From Paraneptunicella aestuarii (lineage in GTDB: Bacteria > Pseudomonadota > Gammaproteobacteria > Enterobacterales > Alteromonadaceae), in the NCBI RefSeq assembly GCF_019900845.1, contig NZ_CP074570.1, positions 2,356,001 through 2,420,000 of the forward strand: DNA of 64,000 bases, written 5' to 3'. The position numbers and the translations under genes were made by a program. The first letter of the stretch is position 1. Each line of letters opens with the position of its first letter. The notes beneath the pieces were generated by a model. That model was not told the origin of the DNA. It saw only the letters and a program-made list of their open reading frames with translations, and made no database searches. Positions 1-8,420 of the stretch are shown in pieces.

Positions 1-690
1 CAAACGGCAAAGGTGAAAATCGTCACGGGTGATACCAAAGTCGTCGAGCGAGGCAAAGCCGATAAGTTGTTTATTAATACAACGGGTATTGGCGTTATCC
101 CGCCCAATATCGAGATTAGCGCGCAAAAAGCCCGCCCCGGAGACAAAGTCATCGTTAATGGCAATATTGGAAGCCACGGTGCGGCTGTGATGCTGGCGCG
201 TGGTGAGCTTGGGCTTTCTGCTGATATTAAAAGCGACTGTGCGCCTCTAAACCTGCTCATACAGCCTCTTTTACAACAGTTTCCTGATATTCATTGTATG
301 CGTGATGCAACCCGTGGCGGCGTGGGTGTTGTGCTCAATGAACTGGCGCAGGCTTCTGGCGTTAATATTGAATTGATTGAGCCGAATTTGCCGATTACGC
401 CACAGGTAAATGGCGTATGTGAATTATTAGGGTTAGAGCCGCTTTATCTGGCCAATGAAGGATTGGCTGTGTTTATTGTTCCTGAAGAGCATGCTGACGC
501 CATTTTGCGACAAATGCAGCAGCATCCTCACGGAGAACACGCCAGAATCATCGGCTCTGTGGTTGATTCGGTTCCAGACAAAACAACAAAAGGCCAGTCT
601 TCACAAGCTTTGCTCTATATCAAGAATGAATTTGGTAGCAAGCGTATCCTTGATATTCCCTATGGGATTCAATTGCCGAGGATTTGCTGA
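1..690 (+). CDS. hypE: HypE, hydrogenase maturation carbamoyl dehydratase (5' truncated by window edge)
   Basis: C-terminal about 230 residues of HypE, which dehydrates the carbamoyl group on its own C-terminal cysteine to give the cyanide ligand of the [NiFe] centre. The frame is open to base 1 (it reads Q-T-A-K before the first GTG at 13), so the gene starts upstream and the GTG is only internal. Visible signatures are the AIR-synthase-like segment RDATRGGVGVVLNELA and the C-terminal PRIC ending with the acceptor cysteine. HypA starts 22 bases downstream on the same strand, consistent with a hyp-hydrogenase operon. Identification is secure; only the length is unknown. Confidence 0.96.
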   Translation, partial: QTAKVKIVTGDTKVVERGKADKLFINTTGIGVIPPNIEISAQKARPGDKVIVNGNIGSHGAAVMLARGELGLSADIKSDCAPLNLLIQPLLQQFPDIHCMRDATRGGVGVVLNELAQASGVNIELIEPNLPITPQVNGVCELLGLEPLYLANEGLAVFIVPEEHADAILRQMQQHPHGEHARIIGSVVDSVPDKTTKGQSSQALLYIKNEFGSKRILDIPYGIQLPRIC

Positions 691-711
691 TGCACCTGAG
701 AGGATTTGTTG

Positions 712-1044
712 ATGCATGAATTGTCGCTGGTGAAATCCTTGTTGCAGCAGGTTGAACCTTATCAGGATCGACCGATCAAAAAAGTGGTACTCGAAGTGGG
801 AACCATGACCTGCGTCGATCCGGAGCGCTTGGTATTTTGCTTTGATATGGTGAAAGAGGAAGCGGGATTGAGCGATGTTAATTTGCAGATCAACATGCAG
901 CAAGCGATAGCTAAATGCCAGCAATGTGAACGAGAGTTCAAGTTACAACAATTAGGGCAGCCCTGCGAATGTGGCAGTTACCACTATACTATTGGCACAG
1001 GGCGAGATTTAAATTTAATCGAAATAGAGTTTAACGATGTGTAA
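712..1044 (+). CDS. hypA: HypA, nickel insertion protein for hydrogenase
   Basis: HypA delivers nickel to the hydrogenase large subunit together with HypB. The start is placed at ATG 712 because HypA proteins begin M-H-E, and His2 is the nickel ligand; a GAGAGG ribosome site lies at 699-704. A TTG two codons upstream is in frame but would bury the His2 ligand. The zinc site is C-Q-Q-C near residue 70, but the second half reads C-E-C instead of the usual C-x-x-C. The 110-residue length is normal. The gene overlaps hypB by 8 bases. Confidence 0.95.
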   Translation: MHELSLVKSLLQQVEPYQDRPIKKVVLEVGTMTCVDPERLVFCFDMVKEEAGLSDVNLQINMQQAIAKCQQCEREFKLQQLGQPCECGSYHYTIGTGRDLNLIEIEFNDV

Positions 1045-1789
1045 TCACTGTGGTTGTAGCGCAGAAAAAGCGCGAATTTCAGATCCTCAAAGCGGCAAAC
1101 ACACTCATTTGCATATGGATGGCAACAGCCTGAAATTGCAAGAGTCATTACTGGCGGGCAATACGGCTCTCGCTGAACAAAACAGAAAATGGCTGCAAAA
1201 ATTACAAGTGATTGCCATTAACTTAATGGGCACGCCGGGCGCAGGTAAAACCGCTTTGTTGGAAGCAACCTTGAAAGCCCCTCAGTTCGCTTCGCTGGAT
1301 ATTTCTGTGCTTGAAGGTGATCAACAAACCTCTAACGATGCCAAGCGTATTCAGTCTGCCGGTGGCAAGGTGCTGCAAATTAACACAGGCACGGGATGCC
1401 ATCTGGATGCAGACATGATCCATTCCGGTATTCATAGTCTGGAGCCTCAACCCGGTAGCCTGCTGTTTATTGAAAATGTAGGGAATCTGGTTTGTCCGGC
1501 ATTATTCGATTTAGGCGAGAATTACCGCATTACCATGATGTCGGTGACTGACGGTGCGGATAAACCGGAAAAGTACCCGCATATGTTCAGCGAATGCGAT
1601 TTAATCATCATAAACAAGGCGGATTTATTGCCTTACGTTGATTTCGATTTGGAATACGCCAAAAACTGTATTGCCAAATTAAATCCTGACGCCGACGTGA
1701 TTTTAATGTCAGCAAATAAACAGGGGGATGCAGATGAAGAGAATCAACAGTGGCAACAGTGGTTAATGAACCGGGTGAATAATGCGTAA
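1037..1789 (+). CDS. hypB: HypB, GTPase for hydrogenase nickel insertion
   Basis: HypB is a SIMIBI-class GTPase that powers nickel delivery. The N-terminus has the CxxCGC metal motif (C-N-H-C-G-C, residues 2-7) and a short His-containing stretch (KHTHLH), not a long histidine tail. The P-loop GTPGAGKT is near residue 64. G-domain metal ligands are visible as GCHLD and NLVCP, and the base-recognition motif as NKAD. The 250-residue length fits HypB without a His-rich storage tail. It overlaps hypA by 8 bases at its start and the next gene by 8 bases at its end, which suggests translational coupling. Confidence 0.96.
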   Translation: MCNHCGCSAEKARISDPQSGKHTHLHMDGNSLKLQESLLAGNTALAEQNRKWLQKLQVIAINLMGTPGAGKTALLEATLKAPQFASLDISVLEGDQQTSNDAKRIQSAGGKVLQINTGTGCHLDADMIHSGIHSLEPQPGSLLFIENVGNLVCPALFDLGENYRITMMSVTDGADKPEKYPHMFSECDLIIINKADLLPYVDFDLEYAKNCIAKLNPDADVILMSANKQGDADEENQQWQQWLMNRVNNA

Positions 1790-3011
1790 GCAGTATTTGC
1801 CCAAAGACTCGCTACCGGCACTTTATGAAGCGTTGAGAAAGCGGGGCTATAAGATCATCGCGCCTCATGTACATGATGGTGCTATCGTCTTTTCCGAGCA
1901 GCATTCTCCCGATACCTTACCCTGGGGATGGCAAGAGGAAACAGAGCCGGGACGTTATCAGCTACAACATACGGAACGGGATAATAAGTCAGAAAATCCA
2001 GCTCGCGCTTTTGCCTGGAATAACGGCCCTCAAGGGATTAAGCCCTGGTTGTTTAAACCAAAACAGGAAATGTGGCGTGCCGAAGAAACCGAAAATGGAC
2101 TGCGTTTCAGACAACCAGATTATGCTGCCGAACCTATTGCCTTTATCGGCGCCAGAGCCTGTGATTTAGCGGCGCTGAATTTACAAGACAAGCACTTTAT
2201 TCAAGGCCATTACCCAGATCCTTTTTACAGCGCTCAGCGCCAACAATTACTGCTCGTTGCCGTTAACTGCCAGCGTAGCGCAAGCACCTGTTTTTGTACC
2301 TCTACCGGTGATGGACCTGAAGCCTTGTTTGGCTATGACTTGTTACTGGATGAATTGGATGAAGGCTTTTTGATTGAAGCCAAAAGCGAAGTGGGTGATG
2401 AAATTTTAGTGGAATTAGCACTTGAATTGCCGCTTGAGTTACCACTTGACGCTTGCGAACAAAGTCTGCTGGAACAAGCCGAGCAGCAATTGCAACAAGC
2501 GGCACAGCAACAGAGAAAAATGCCCAGTGATTCAGAGTTACGGCTATTGCAAAACAAGCTGGATGACCAGCGCTGGCATGAAATCGCTGAAAAATGCCTG
2601 GCTTGCGGTAATTGCACACTGGTCTGTCCCACCTGTTTTTGTTCCAAACAGGAATCCAATAGTGAAAAGCTGGGCGAGGTGTCGTTAGCCTCGGTACAAA
2701 CCTTTCATCCCGAACAAAGCGACAACAATGATGTGGCTTCGCAAGTGCGAGTTTGGGATTCCTGCTTTAGTGAACAGCATAGCCATATCGCAGGAAAGAA
2801 TATTCGACCTGAAATCAGCCAGCGTTATCGCCAATGGTTATTGCATAAGCTATTGATGTGGCAAGAACAGTTTGGTCGTTCCGGCTGTGTTGGTTGTGGA
2901 CGCTGTATTAGCTGGTGTCCGGTTGGCATTGATTTGGTTGAAGAAGCTAATCTTCTGCTTCGTTCCGAGCTTGACCAAGCCGTTGAACAAGCAACAGGGG
3001 AAAGACCATGA
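1782..3011 (+). CDS. hydB: Group 3b [NiFe]-hydrogenase beta subunit (iron-sulfur)
   Basis: Electron-transfer subunit of a soluble NAD(P)-linked [NiFe]-hydrogenase (sulfhydrogenase type). The N-terminal half has the family's ARACDLAAL segment. The C-terminal half has two ferredoxin-type clusters: CLACGNCTLVCP near residues 270-281, and CVGCGRCISWCPVG near 367-380. Further cysteines (FCTS, CFCS) may bind additional clusters. The gene starts 8 bases inside hypB and shares ATGA with the gamma-subunit gene. The order beta-gamma-delta-alpha is the established layout of group 3b hydrogenases. The symbol follows the hydBGDA scheme. Confidence 0.9.
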   Translation: MRKQYLPKDSLPALYEALRKRGYKIIAPHVHDGAIVFSEQHSPDTLPWGWQEETEPGRYQLQHTERDNKSENPARAFAWNNGPQGIKPWLFKPKQEMWRAEETENGLRFRQPDYAAEPIAFIGARACDLAALNLQDKHFIQGHYPDPFYSAQRQQLLLVAVNCQRSASTCFCTSTGDGPEALFGYDLLLDELDEGFLIEAKSEVGDEILVELALELPLELPLDACEQSLLEQAEQQLQQAAQQQRKMPSDSELRLLQNKLDDQRWHEIAEKCLACGNCTLVCPTCFCSKQESNSEKLGEVSLASVQTFHPEQSDNNDVASQVRVWDSCFSEQHSHIAGKNIRPEISQRYRQWLLHKLLMWQEQFGRSGCVGCGRCISWCPVGIDLVEEANLLLRSELDQAVEQATGERP

Positions 3012-3889
3012 GCGTTGTATTACATACCGACCATATGGTGCATCTACCCAAGGTGGCCAGTTTTGTACCTGTTCCTGCTCGATTGATAAAGAAGGATCAG
3101 GAATCTGACGGTTTATATACCTTACATCTGGAAATTTGCAGTCAGCAACCTGAGCATATTCAACAGTTTGCAAGGTTTCAATTTGGTCAGTTCAATATGC
3201 TATCCATTATGGGCATTGGTGAAATACCTATTTCCATTATGGGCTGGCAAGACGGGCTATTGATGCACACTATTCGTTCTGTCGGGCGGGTGTCGGAAGC
3301 CTTAAACAATTTGCAACCCGGTAGTCAAATCGGTTTGCGAGGCCCATTTGGGCAGGGCTGGCCGTTAACGGATTTTACCGGGCGAGATTTGATTTTTATT
3401 ACGGCGGGGCTGGGTTGTGCGCCTGTGGTGGCTGCCATTAACTACGCCGTTGCTCATAAGCAACAGTATCGGCGCATTGTGATCTTGCAAGGTGTCAAAC
3501 ATCATCAGGATTTGCTATGGCAAAGCAAATACGATGAGTGGCGCGACAAGGGGGATTGTCAGGTGTTGTTAGCGGCAAGCGAAGAGAATAAGCGCAAGTA
3601 CCATTGGCGCTTGGGCTTGGTGACTGAGTTGCTGGAATTAGCCGAGTTCGATCCGTCTCATTGTTCCGTCATGATGTGTGGCCCGGAAATCATGATGTTA
3701 GCGGCATTAAAGCAGCTTAATAAGCAGCAGGTTGATGAATCGGAAGTGTATTTGAGCCTGGAGCGTAATTTTCAATGTGGCCTTGGTTCTTGTGGGCATT
3801 GCCAATTGGGGCCGTATTTTGTGTGTAAGGATGGCCCAGTGTTCCATTATCCTCAAATCAAACCCTGGTTTGGTCATACGGGTTTTTAG
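3008..3889 (+). CDS. hydG: Group 3b [NiFe]-hydrogenase gamma subunit (FAD/NAD(P)H reductase)
   Basis: Ferredoxin-NADP reductase-like diaphorase subunit that passes electrons between NAD(P)H and the iron-sulfur chain. The first about 100 residues form the FAD-binding barrel. The nucleotide-binding half has GLGCAPVVAAINYA near residue 135 and MMCGPEIMM near 220. The C-terminus carries a [2Fe-2S] motif, CGLGSCGHCQLGPYFVC, typical of the gamma subunit. The 293-residue length is normal. The start codon overlaps the beta-subunit stop (ATGA at 3008). Cytoplasmic; no signal peptide. Confidence 0.92.
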   Translation: MSVVLHTDHMVHLPKVASFVPVPARLIKKDQESDGLYTLHLEICSQQPEHIQQFARFQFGQFNMLSIMGIGEIPISIMGWQDGLLMHTIRSVGRVSEALNNLQPGSQIGLRGPFGQGWPLTDFTGRDLIFITAGLGCAPVVAAINYAVAHKQQYRRIVILQGVKHHQDLLWQSKYDEWRDKGDCQVLLAASEENKRKYHWRLGLVTELLELAEFDPSHCSVMMCGPEIMMLAALKQLNKQQVDESEVYLSLERNFQCGLGSCGHCQLGPYFVCKDGPVFHYPQIKPWFGHTGF

Positions 3890-3907
3890 AGCAAAATGGA
3901 GAGGAAT

Positions 3908-4711
3908 ATGAGCAAAGCCAAATCAAAAGTCACGGTTGCCATTCATAAACTCACTTCCTGTTCAGGATGTCAGCTAGCGTTTCTCAATCAGGGTAAAGCC
4001 TTATTGAGCTTGCTGGAAATTGTGGAGTTTAAGCACTTTATTGAAGCGGGGGTTTACGAGCCTGACGCAAAAGTGGATTTGGCCTTTATCGAAGGAAGTG
4101 TTTCAACGCCAGAAGATTTAAAGCGCCTGCAAGAAGTACGAAATAATGCCAAGCTGTTGGTCAGTATAGGCGCGTGTGCAACAAGCGGAGGGGTGCAGGC
4201 ATTGCGTAATCTTGCTGATGGCGATGTATGGAAGCGAGGTGTATACCCTCATCCCGAGTTTATTGCCACACTGGATACATCAACGCCTGTTGCAGAGCAC
4301 GTAAAGATTGATTTTGAGTTGTGGGGCTGTCCGATTACGGTGCAGCAAATTCGCCATTTTGTGCAGCAACTTACGCTTGGCACATTGCCACAACCGGAAA
4401 TGGAAAAATTGTGCATGGAATGTAAACGACAGCAAAATGTGTGCGTAGTCGTCACGCGGCAAGCGCCTTGCCTAGGCCCCGTTACCCGAACTGGCTGTGG
4501 CGCATTATGCCCTGAATTTGGCAAGGCTTGCTATGGTTGCTTTGGTGCATCTGAGCAGCCTAACGCTCGTAGTTTAGCGAATCGTTTTTCAGGTTTGGGA
4601 CTGGTTTCTGAGGAAGTGGCGCAACGTTTTGCGGCAATTCATAGCCATGAACCTGCATTTAAAGCTCAGGTAGAACATTGGCAGGGGCTTTCGGTAAGAG
4701 AAATCGAATAA
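3908..4711 (+). CDS. hydD: Group 3b [NiFe]-hydrogenase delta (small) subunit
   Basis: Small subunit carrying the clusters next to the Ni-Fe site. The proximal-cluster cysteines are in LTSCSGCQ near the N-terminus, IGACATSGG near residue 85 and LWGCPI near 140. A cysteine-rich C-terminal part (CMECKRQQNVC, then CLGP, TGCGALC and CYGCFG) would bind further clusters. I chose ATG 3908 because GGAG at 3898-3901 is well spaced from it; an in-frame ATG at 3896 lies before that site. There is no twin-arginine signal, so the enzyme is cytoplasmic as expected for group 3. Confidence 0.93.
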   Translation: MSKAKSKVTVAIHKLTSCSGCQLAFLNQGKALLSLLEIVEFKHFIEAGVYEPDAKVDLAFIEGSVSTPEDLKRLQEVRNNAKLLVSIGACATSGGVQALRNLADGDVWKRGVYPHPEFIATLDTSTPVAEHVKIDFELWGCPITVQQIRHFVQQLTLGTLPQPEMEKLCMECKRQQNVCVVVTRQAPCLGPVTRTGCGALCPEFGKACYGCFGASEQPNARSLANRFSGLGLVSEEVAQRFAAIHSHEPAFKAQVEHWQGLSVREIE

Positions 4712-4750
4712 AATTTTATCGGTGGATGTTTTTCGGAACATAAGGCAAGC

Positions 4751-6052
4751 ATGACAACAAAAGCACGCAAAATTAATTTAAAAGTTCCTTTCGTTACTCG
4801 TTTGGAGGGAGAAGGCGCATTAGAGCTGACAACCAAAGGCAACGACATTGATAAGTTACATTTAAAGATTTTCGAGCCGCCTCGGTTGTTTGAATCCTTT
4901 TTGCAGGGCAAATCATACAAAGATGTGCCAGATCTCAGTGCCCGTATTTGTGGTATTTGCCCTATGGCGTATCAGCTTACGTCTATTCAGGCTATGGAAA
5001 CCCTGTTTGGTGTGCAGTTGCCCGAGCATATCATCAGGCTGCGTCGCCTCATGAACCTGGGCGAATGGCTGCAAAGTCATGCCTTACATATTCATTTCCT
5101 TGCTGCGCCCGATATTTATGGCTTTGATAGTGCCTTACAGATGGCGGGGGAATACCCTGAGTTTTTACAGCGAGGCATGTTAATACAGGAAGCGGGCAAT
5201 TCCTTAATGACCTTACTTGGCGGACGCTCTGTCCATCCAGTTGGGCTGCAAGTGGGCGGCTTTACCAAGTTGCCCAATGCTGAAAAATGGCTGCACTGCT
5301 TAACCCTTGTTGAACACGCTTTACCTGCGGCTAAGCAATTAGTGAAATGGAGCAGTGAACTGGAATTGCCTGATTACAGCCATGACTTTTTGTGCGTAAG
5401 TCTAAAAGGCGAAAAAGCCTTTCCCATTAATAGCGGTGATATTCAAATCAGTAACGGACTGGTGATAACGCCTGCGCAGTATCCTGAACATTTTAAAGAA
5501 CATCAAACCCGGCACTCGACGGCATTTTATTCGTTGCTTGACGGTCATGATTATCTGGTCGGCCCTTTAGCCCGTATGAACAACAGCTTTCATTTGCTGC
5601 ATGAAGACGTAAAGCAAGTCGCCAAAGAGTATGGGCTCAAGTTTCCTAATCAAAACATGCATACCAGTATTCAAGCGCGAGCATTGGAGTGTTTTTCCGC
5701 ATTACATGAAAGTCTGGGCATTTTGCAACAAGGGCTTCCGGAAGGGGAAGCCAATGTTGCCTATGATATTAAAGCGGGTGAGTGTCATTTTTGCACTGAA
5801 GCGCCCAGAGGCTTGATTTATCACTATTATGATTTAGATGATGAAGGTAAGGTGTTGAAATGTTCGATTATTCCGCCGACTAGCCAGAATCAGGCTCGTA
5901 TCGAGAAAGACCTGCATTTTTCCGTGAAACAATTCGGTTTGGATAAATCTGACAAGGAGCTGAAATATTTCTGTGAGAGGATTATCCGAAATTATGACCC
6001 TTGTATTTCCTGTTCTACTCATTTTCTGGACTTTAAACGTATTCAGAAATAG
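4751..6052 (+). CDS. hydA: Group 3b [NiFe]-hydrogenase alpha (large, catalytic) subunit
   Basis: Catalytic subunit that binds the Ni-Fe(CN)2CO centre. The N-terminal ligand motif RICGIC is at about residues 65-70 and the C-terminal motif DPCISCSTH near residue 418, so all four nickel-ligand cysteines are present. Nine residues follow the histidine; large subunits are normally trimmed just after this position by a maturation protease. No such protease gene is visible downstream. The length of 433 residues fits group 3b. It is the last gene of the hydrogenase block; a transporter follows after 85 bases. Confidence 0.94.
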   Translation: MTTKARKINLKVPFVTRLEGEGALELTTKGNDIDKLHLKIFEPPRLFESFLQGKSYKDVPDLSARICGICPMAYQLTSIQAMETLFGVQLPEHIIRLRRLMNLGEWLQSHALHIHFLAAPDIYGFDSALQMAGEYPEFLQRGMLIQEAGNSLMTLLGGRSVHPVGLQVGGFTKLPNAEKWLHCLTLVEHALPAAKQLVKWSSELELPDYSHDFLCVSLKGEKAFPINSGDIQISNGLVITPAQYPEHFKEHQTRHSTAFYSLLDGHDYLVGPLARMNNSFHLLHEDVKQVAKEYGLKFPNQNMHTSIQARALECFSALHESLGILQQGLPEGEANVAYDIKAGECHFCTEAPRGLIYHYYDLDDEGKVLKCSIIPPTSQNQARIEKDLHFSVKQFGLDKSDKELKYFCERIIRNYDPCISCSTHFLDFKRIQK

Positions 6053-6137
6053 ATAAGTGCGCTTTAGATAGGTTATAGCCATATCTTTGCACTGGTACTA
6101 AAATCAAAGAGTTAGTTGTAATAAATACAGAGGTAAG

Positions 6138-7025
6138 ATGAACGCCAAGATGAACGTAAAAAAGGTTTTATACATTGAAGGTACGGTCAATCTGATCATG
6201 GCCTTGTTGAAGTTTATCGTTGGCCTTACCGTACAATCTACAGCAATTATTGCTGACGCTGCGCATTCTTTAAGTGATGTTGCCAACAATGGGTTAGCTT
6301 TTCTTGCTATTCGTTTTTCTGAAAAGCCTGCCGATGATGACCACCCTTACGGGCATGAGAAGTTTGAAACGCTGGCTGTATTTGCTCTGGCTTCATCCCT
6401 TGTCATTATTGCTTTTGAAGTCATTATCCATGCAGTACAACGTATTGGTGAGCCGATTGAACCCAGCCCTGTGGGATTCTGGTTATTAGTCGCGTGTGTG
6501 GTGATTAATATTGGCCTGACTACGTGGGAACACTACTGGGCTAAACGCCTTAATTCTCATTTGTTACATGCCGATGCAAAACATACTCTTGGCGATGTTA
6601 TGACTTCTGTTGCCGTTATTGCTGGATGGCAACTTGCCAGCATGGGCTGGTACTGGATTGATGCCGTAACGGCTATCGGTGTCGCTGGTATCATTTTCTA
6701 CTTTGCCTTTCAGCTGTTTAAACAATCCATTCCTATTCTTGTGGATGGTACAAAACTGGACAATGCTGCGGTAGGAAAAACCGTCCAAAAGCTGGATGGA
6801 ATTGAATCGGTGCATAGCATTCGTTCTCGCTATAACGGTAAGCATGTGGCAGCTGATTTGATTATTACCGTAGCTCCTGACATGCCAACCGAAGCGGCTC
6901 ATGAACTTGCTAACGAAGTAGAATCTATATTAAAGAATAAGTTTAATGTGGAAGATGCTGTGGTTCATATCGAACCGGATCCCCAATATACGGCTGATAA
7001 AGAGAATCCTGATAAAAAAGAATGA
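6138..7025 (+). CDS. Cation diffusion facilitator (zinc-type metal efflux)
   Basis: Six-helix cation diffusion facilitator of the inner membrane, exporting divalent metal in exchange for protons. Helix 2 carries H-S-L-S-D (HxxxD) and helix 5 carries H-T-L-G-D (HxxxD). This H-D/H-D tetrad is known from zinc transporters, whereas FieF-type proteins have D-D/H-D. The loop motif HPYGHEKFE is present. The C-terminal cytoplasmic domain runs from about residue 205, with the conserved VHSIRSR region. The 295-residue length is typical. The stop overlaps the start of the next gene (ATGA), so the two are probably cotranscribed. A link to nickel for the hydrogenase is possible but unsupported. Confidence 0.9.
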   Translation: MNAKMNVKKVLYIEGTVNLIMALLKFIVGLTVQSTAIIADAAHSLSDVANNGLAFLAIRFSEKPADDDHPYGHEKFETLAVFALASSLVIIAFEVIIHAVQRIGEPIEPSPVGFWLLVACVVINIGLTTWEHYWAKRLNSHLLHADAKHTLGDVMTSVAVIAGWQLASMGWYWIDAVTAIGVAGIIFYFAFQLFKQSIPILVDGTKLDNAAVGKTVQKLDGIESVHSIRSRYNGKHVAADLIITVAPDMPTEAAHELANEVESILKNKFNVEDAVVHIEPDPQYTADKENPDKKE

Positions 7026-8230
7026 GTCATTCAGGCAATGTAGAGCTTAAATCGCACTTAAGAATGATGCTGTTCGCATTATTCTCTATAACGATTCTGT
7101 TCTCGGTGTCGGGTTATAGTACGCCGATTATTGTTGATAACGCAGCATTTTCTCAATCCGCATCAGCACCTCAATCTGCGCAAAATACCGGGGCAGGTAG
7201 TTGCCATCAAATACAGGTATTTACCCGCCAAGGCTGCCCACATTGCGCCAAAGCCAAACAATATTTTGCGTTATTCGCACAACAATATCCGAATATTCAG
7301 ATACAAACCCTGGATGTACAGCAAGGCGATAACCTGGAGCAACTTAGAGTTATCAGCCAGCGCTATGGCATAGCTAATCCTGGCGTTCCTACCTTTAGAA
7401 TTTGCGACGCTGTTATGGTTGGGTTTGATGAGCAACAAACACCAGCCTGGATAACACAGCAAATGGCTATTACCGATGTTGCGGCAACCCGAAATATTCA
7501 TTTGCCTCTGTTCGGTGATGTCGCGCCCGAGAAACTTGGTCTTCCTCTGTTTACCGTTGTCATCGGGTTGGTTGATGGATTTAACCCTTGCGCTATGTGG
7601 GTGTTGTTATTCCTGCTTTCAATTCTGGTCAATTTGAAAGACAGGATCAGGATGGCCGTTATTGCCGGTAGCTTTGTGTTAGTGAGCGGACTGGTTTATT
7701 TTGCGTTTATGGCTGCCTGGCTGAATGTGTTTCTGATCCTTGGATATTCCCGCAATATTCAGATTGTACTGGGCGCGATAGCATTTTTGATTAGCCTGAT
7801 TCATATCAAGGATTACTTTGCATTCAAACAAGGGATTAGTTTGAGCATACCTGAATCGGCAAAACCGGGACTGTATTCGCGAGTGCGTAAAATTGTTCAG
7901 GCTGAAAACCTTTGGCTGGCGTTTCCCGGCATCATCGTTGTTGCCGTATTAGTCAATTTTCTGGAATTGCTCTGTACTGCCGGATTGCCCGCAGTCTTCA
8001 CCCAAATTTTAACCGCAAAATCCCTTCATTCCTCCGAGTATTATGCTTATCTGACTTTATACAATATCGCCTATATTTTTGATGATAGCGTGATGGTTGT
8101 AATTGCTGTTTATAGCCTTAATAAAATAAAAATGAATGAGGCTCAGGGAAGAGGTTTGAAACTATTGAGTGGTATTTTTATTTTAGCTTTATCTTTAGGT
8201 TTGTTGTTTTTTCCAGAAGTTCTTTTTTAA
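7022..8230 (+). CDS. Glutaredoxin-like domain fused to DsbD/CcdA-like membrane protein
   Basis: An N-terminal signal or anchor (residues about 15-33) is followed by a thioredoxin-fold domain with CPHC near residue 75 and the cis-proline stretch NPGVPTFRI. About six membrane segments then occupy residues 175-402. The membrane part has FNPCAMWVLL and LELLCTAGLP. These are two cysteines placed as in DsbD/CcdA proteins, which move electrons from the cytoplasm to periplasmic thiols. It shares ATGA with the metal transporter upstream. The likely role is redox transfer across the membrane, perhaps for metal-binding or envelope thiols; the partner is unknown. Confidence 0.8.
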   Translation: MSHSGNVELKSHLRMMLFALFSITILFSVSGYSTPIIVDNAAFSQSASAPQSAQNTGAGSCHQIQVFTRQGCPHCAKAKQYFALFAQQYPNIQIQTLDVQQGDNLEQLRVISQRYGIANPGVPTFRICDAVMVGFDEQQTPAWITQQMAITDVAATRNIHLPLFGDVAPEKLGLPLFTVVIGLVDGFNPCAMWVLLFLLSILVNLKDRIRMAVIAGSFVLVSGLVYFAFMAAWLNVFLILGYSRNIQIVLGAIAFLISLIHIKDYFAFKQGISLSIPESAKPGLYSRVRKIVQAENLWLAFPGIIVVAVLVNFLELLCTAGLPAVFTQILTAKSLHSSEYYAYLTLYNIAYIFDDSVMVVIAVYSLNKIKMNEAQGRGLKLLSGIFILALSLGLLFFPEVLF

Positions 8231-8420
8231 TAAGAGTAGTAGTAGTTCTTACTTTCTATATTCGAGGAAAATAATTTTACGAAAGATTGTAAATTCAATT
8301 TGAAATTGCACAGCCATTTTAACTAAACATTCAGGCTTATCATGCTTTTAATTTGACAGTTGGCTCCACTGCATCCAAATTTAAAAATGTCAGTGGTGGA
8401 TTTTAATTAAGAGTATTGAC

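Noticed and set aside
4249..4524. Long minus-strand frames inside hydrogenase and NRPS genes
   Set aside because: These are shadows of well-supported plus-strand genes with no domain of their own.
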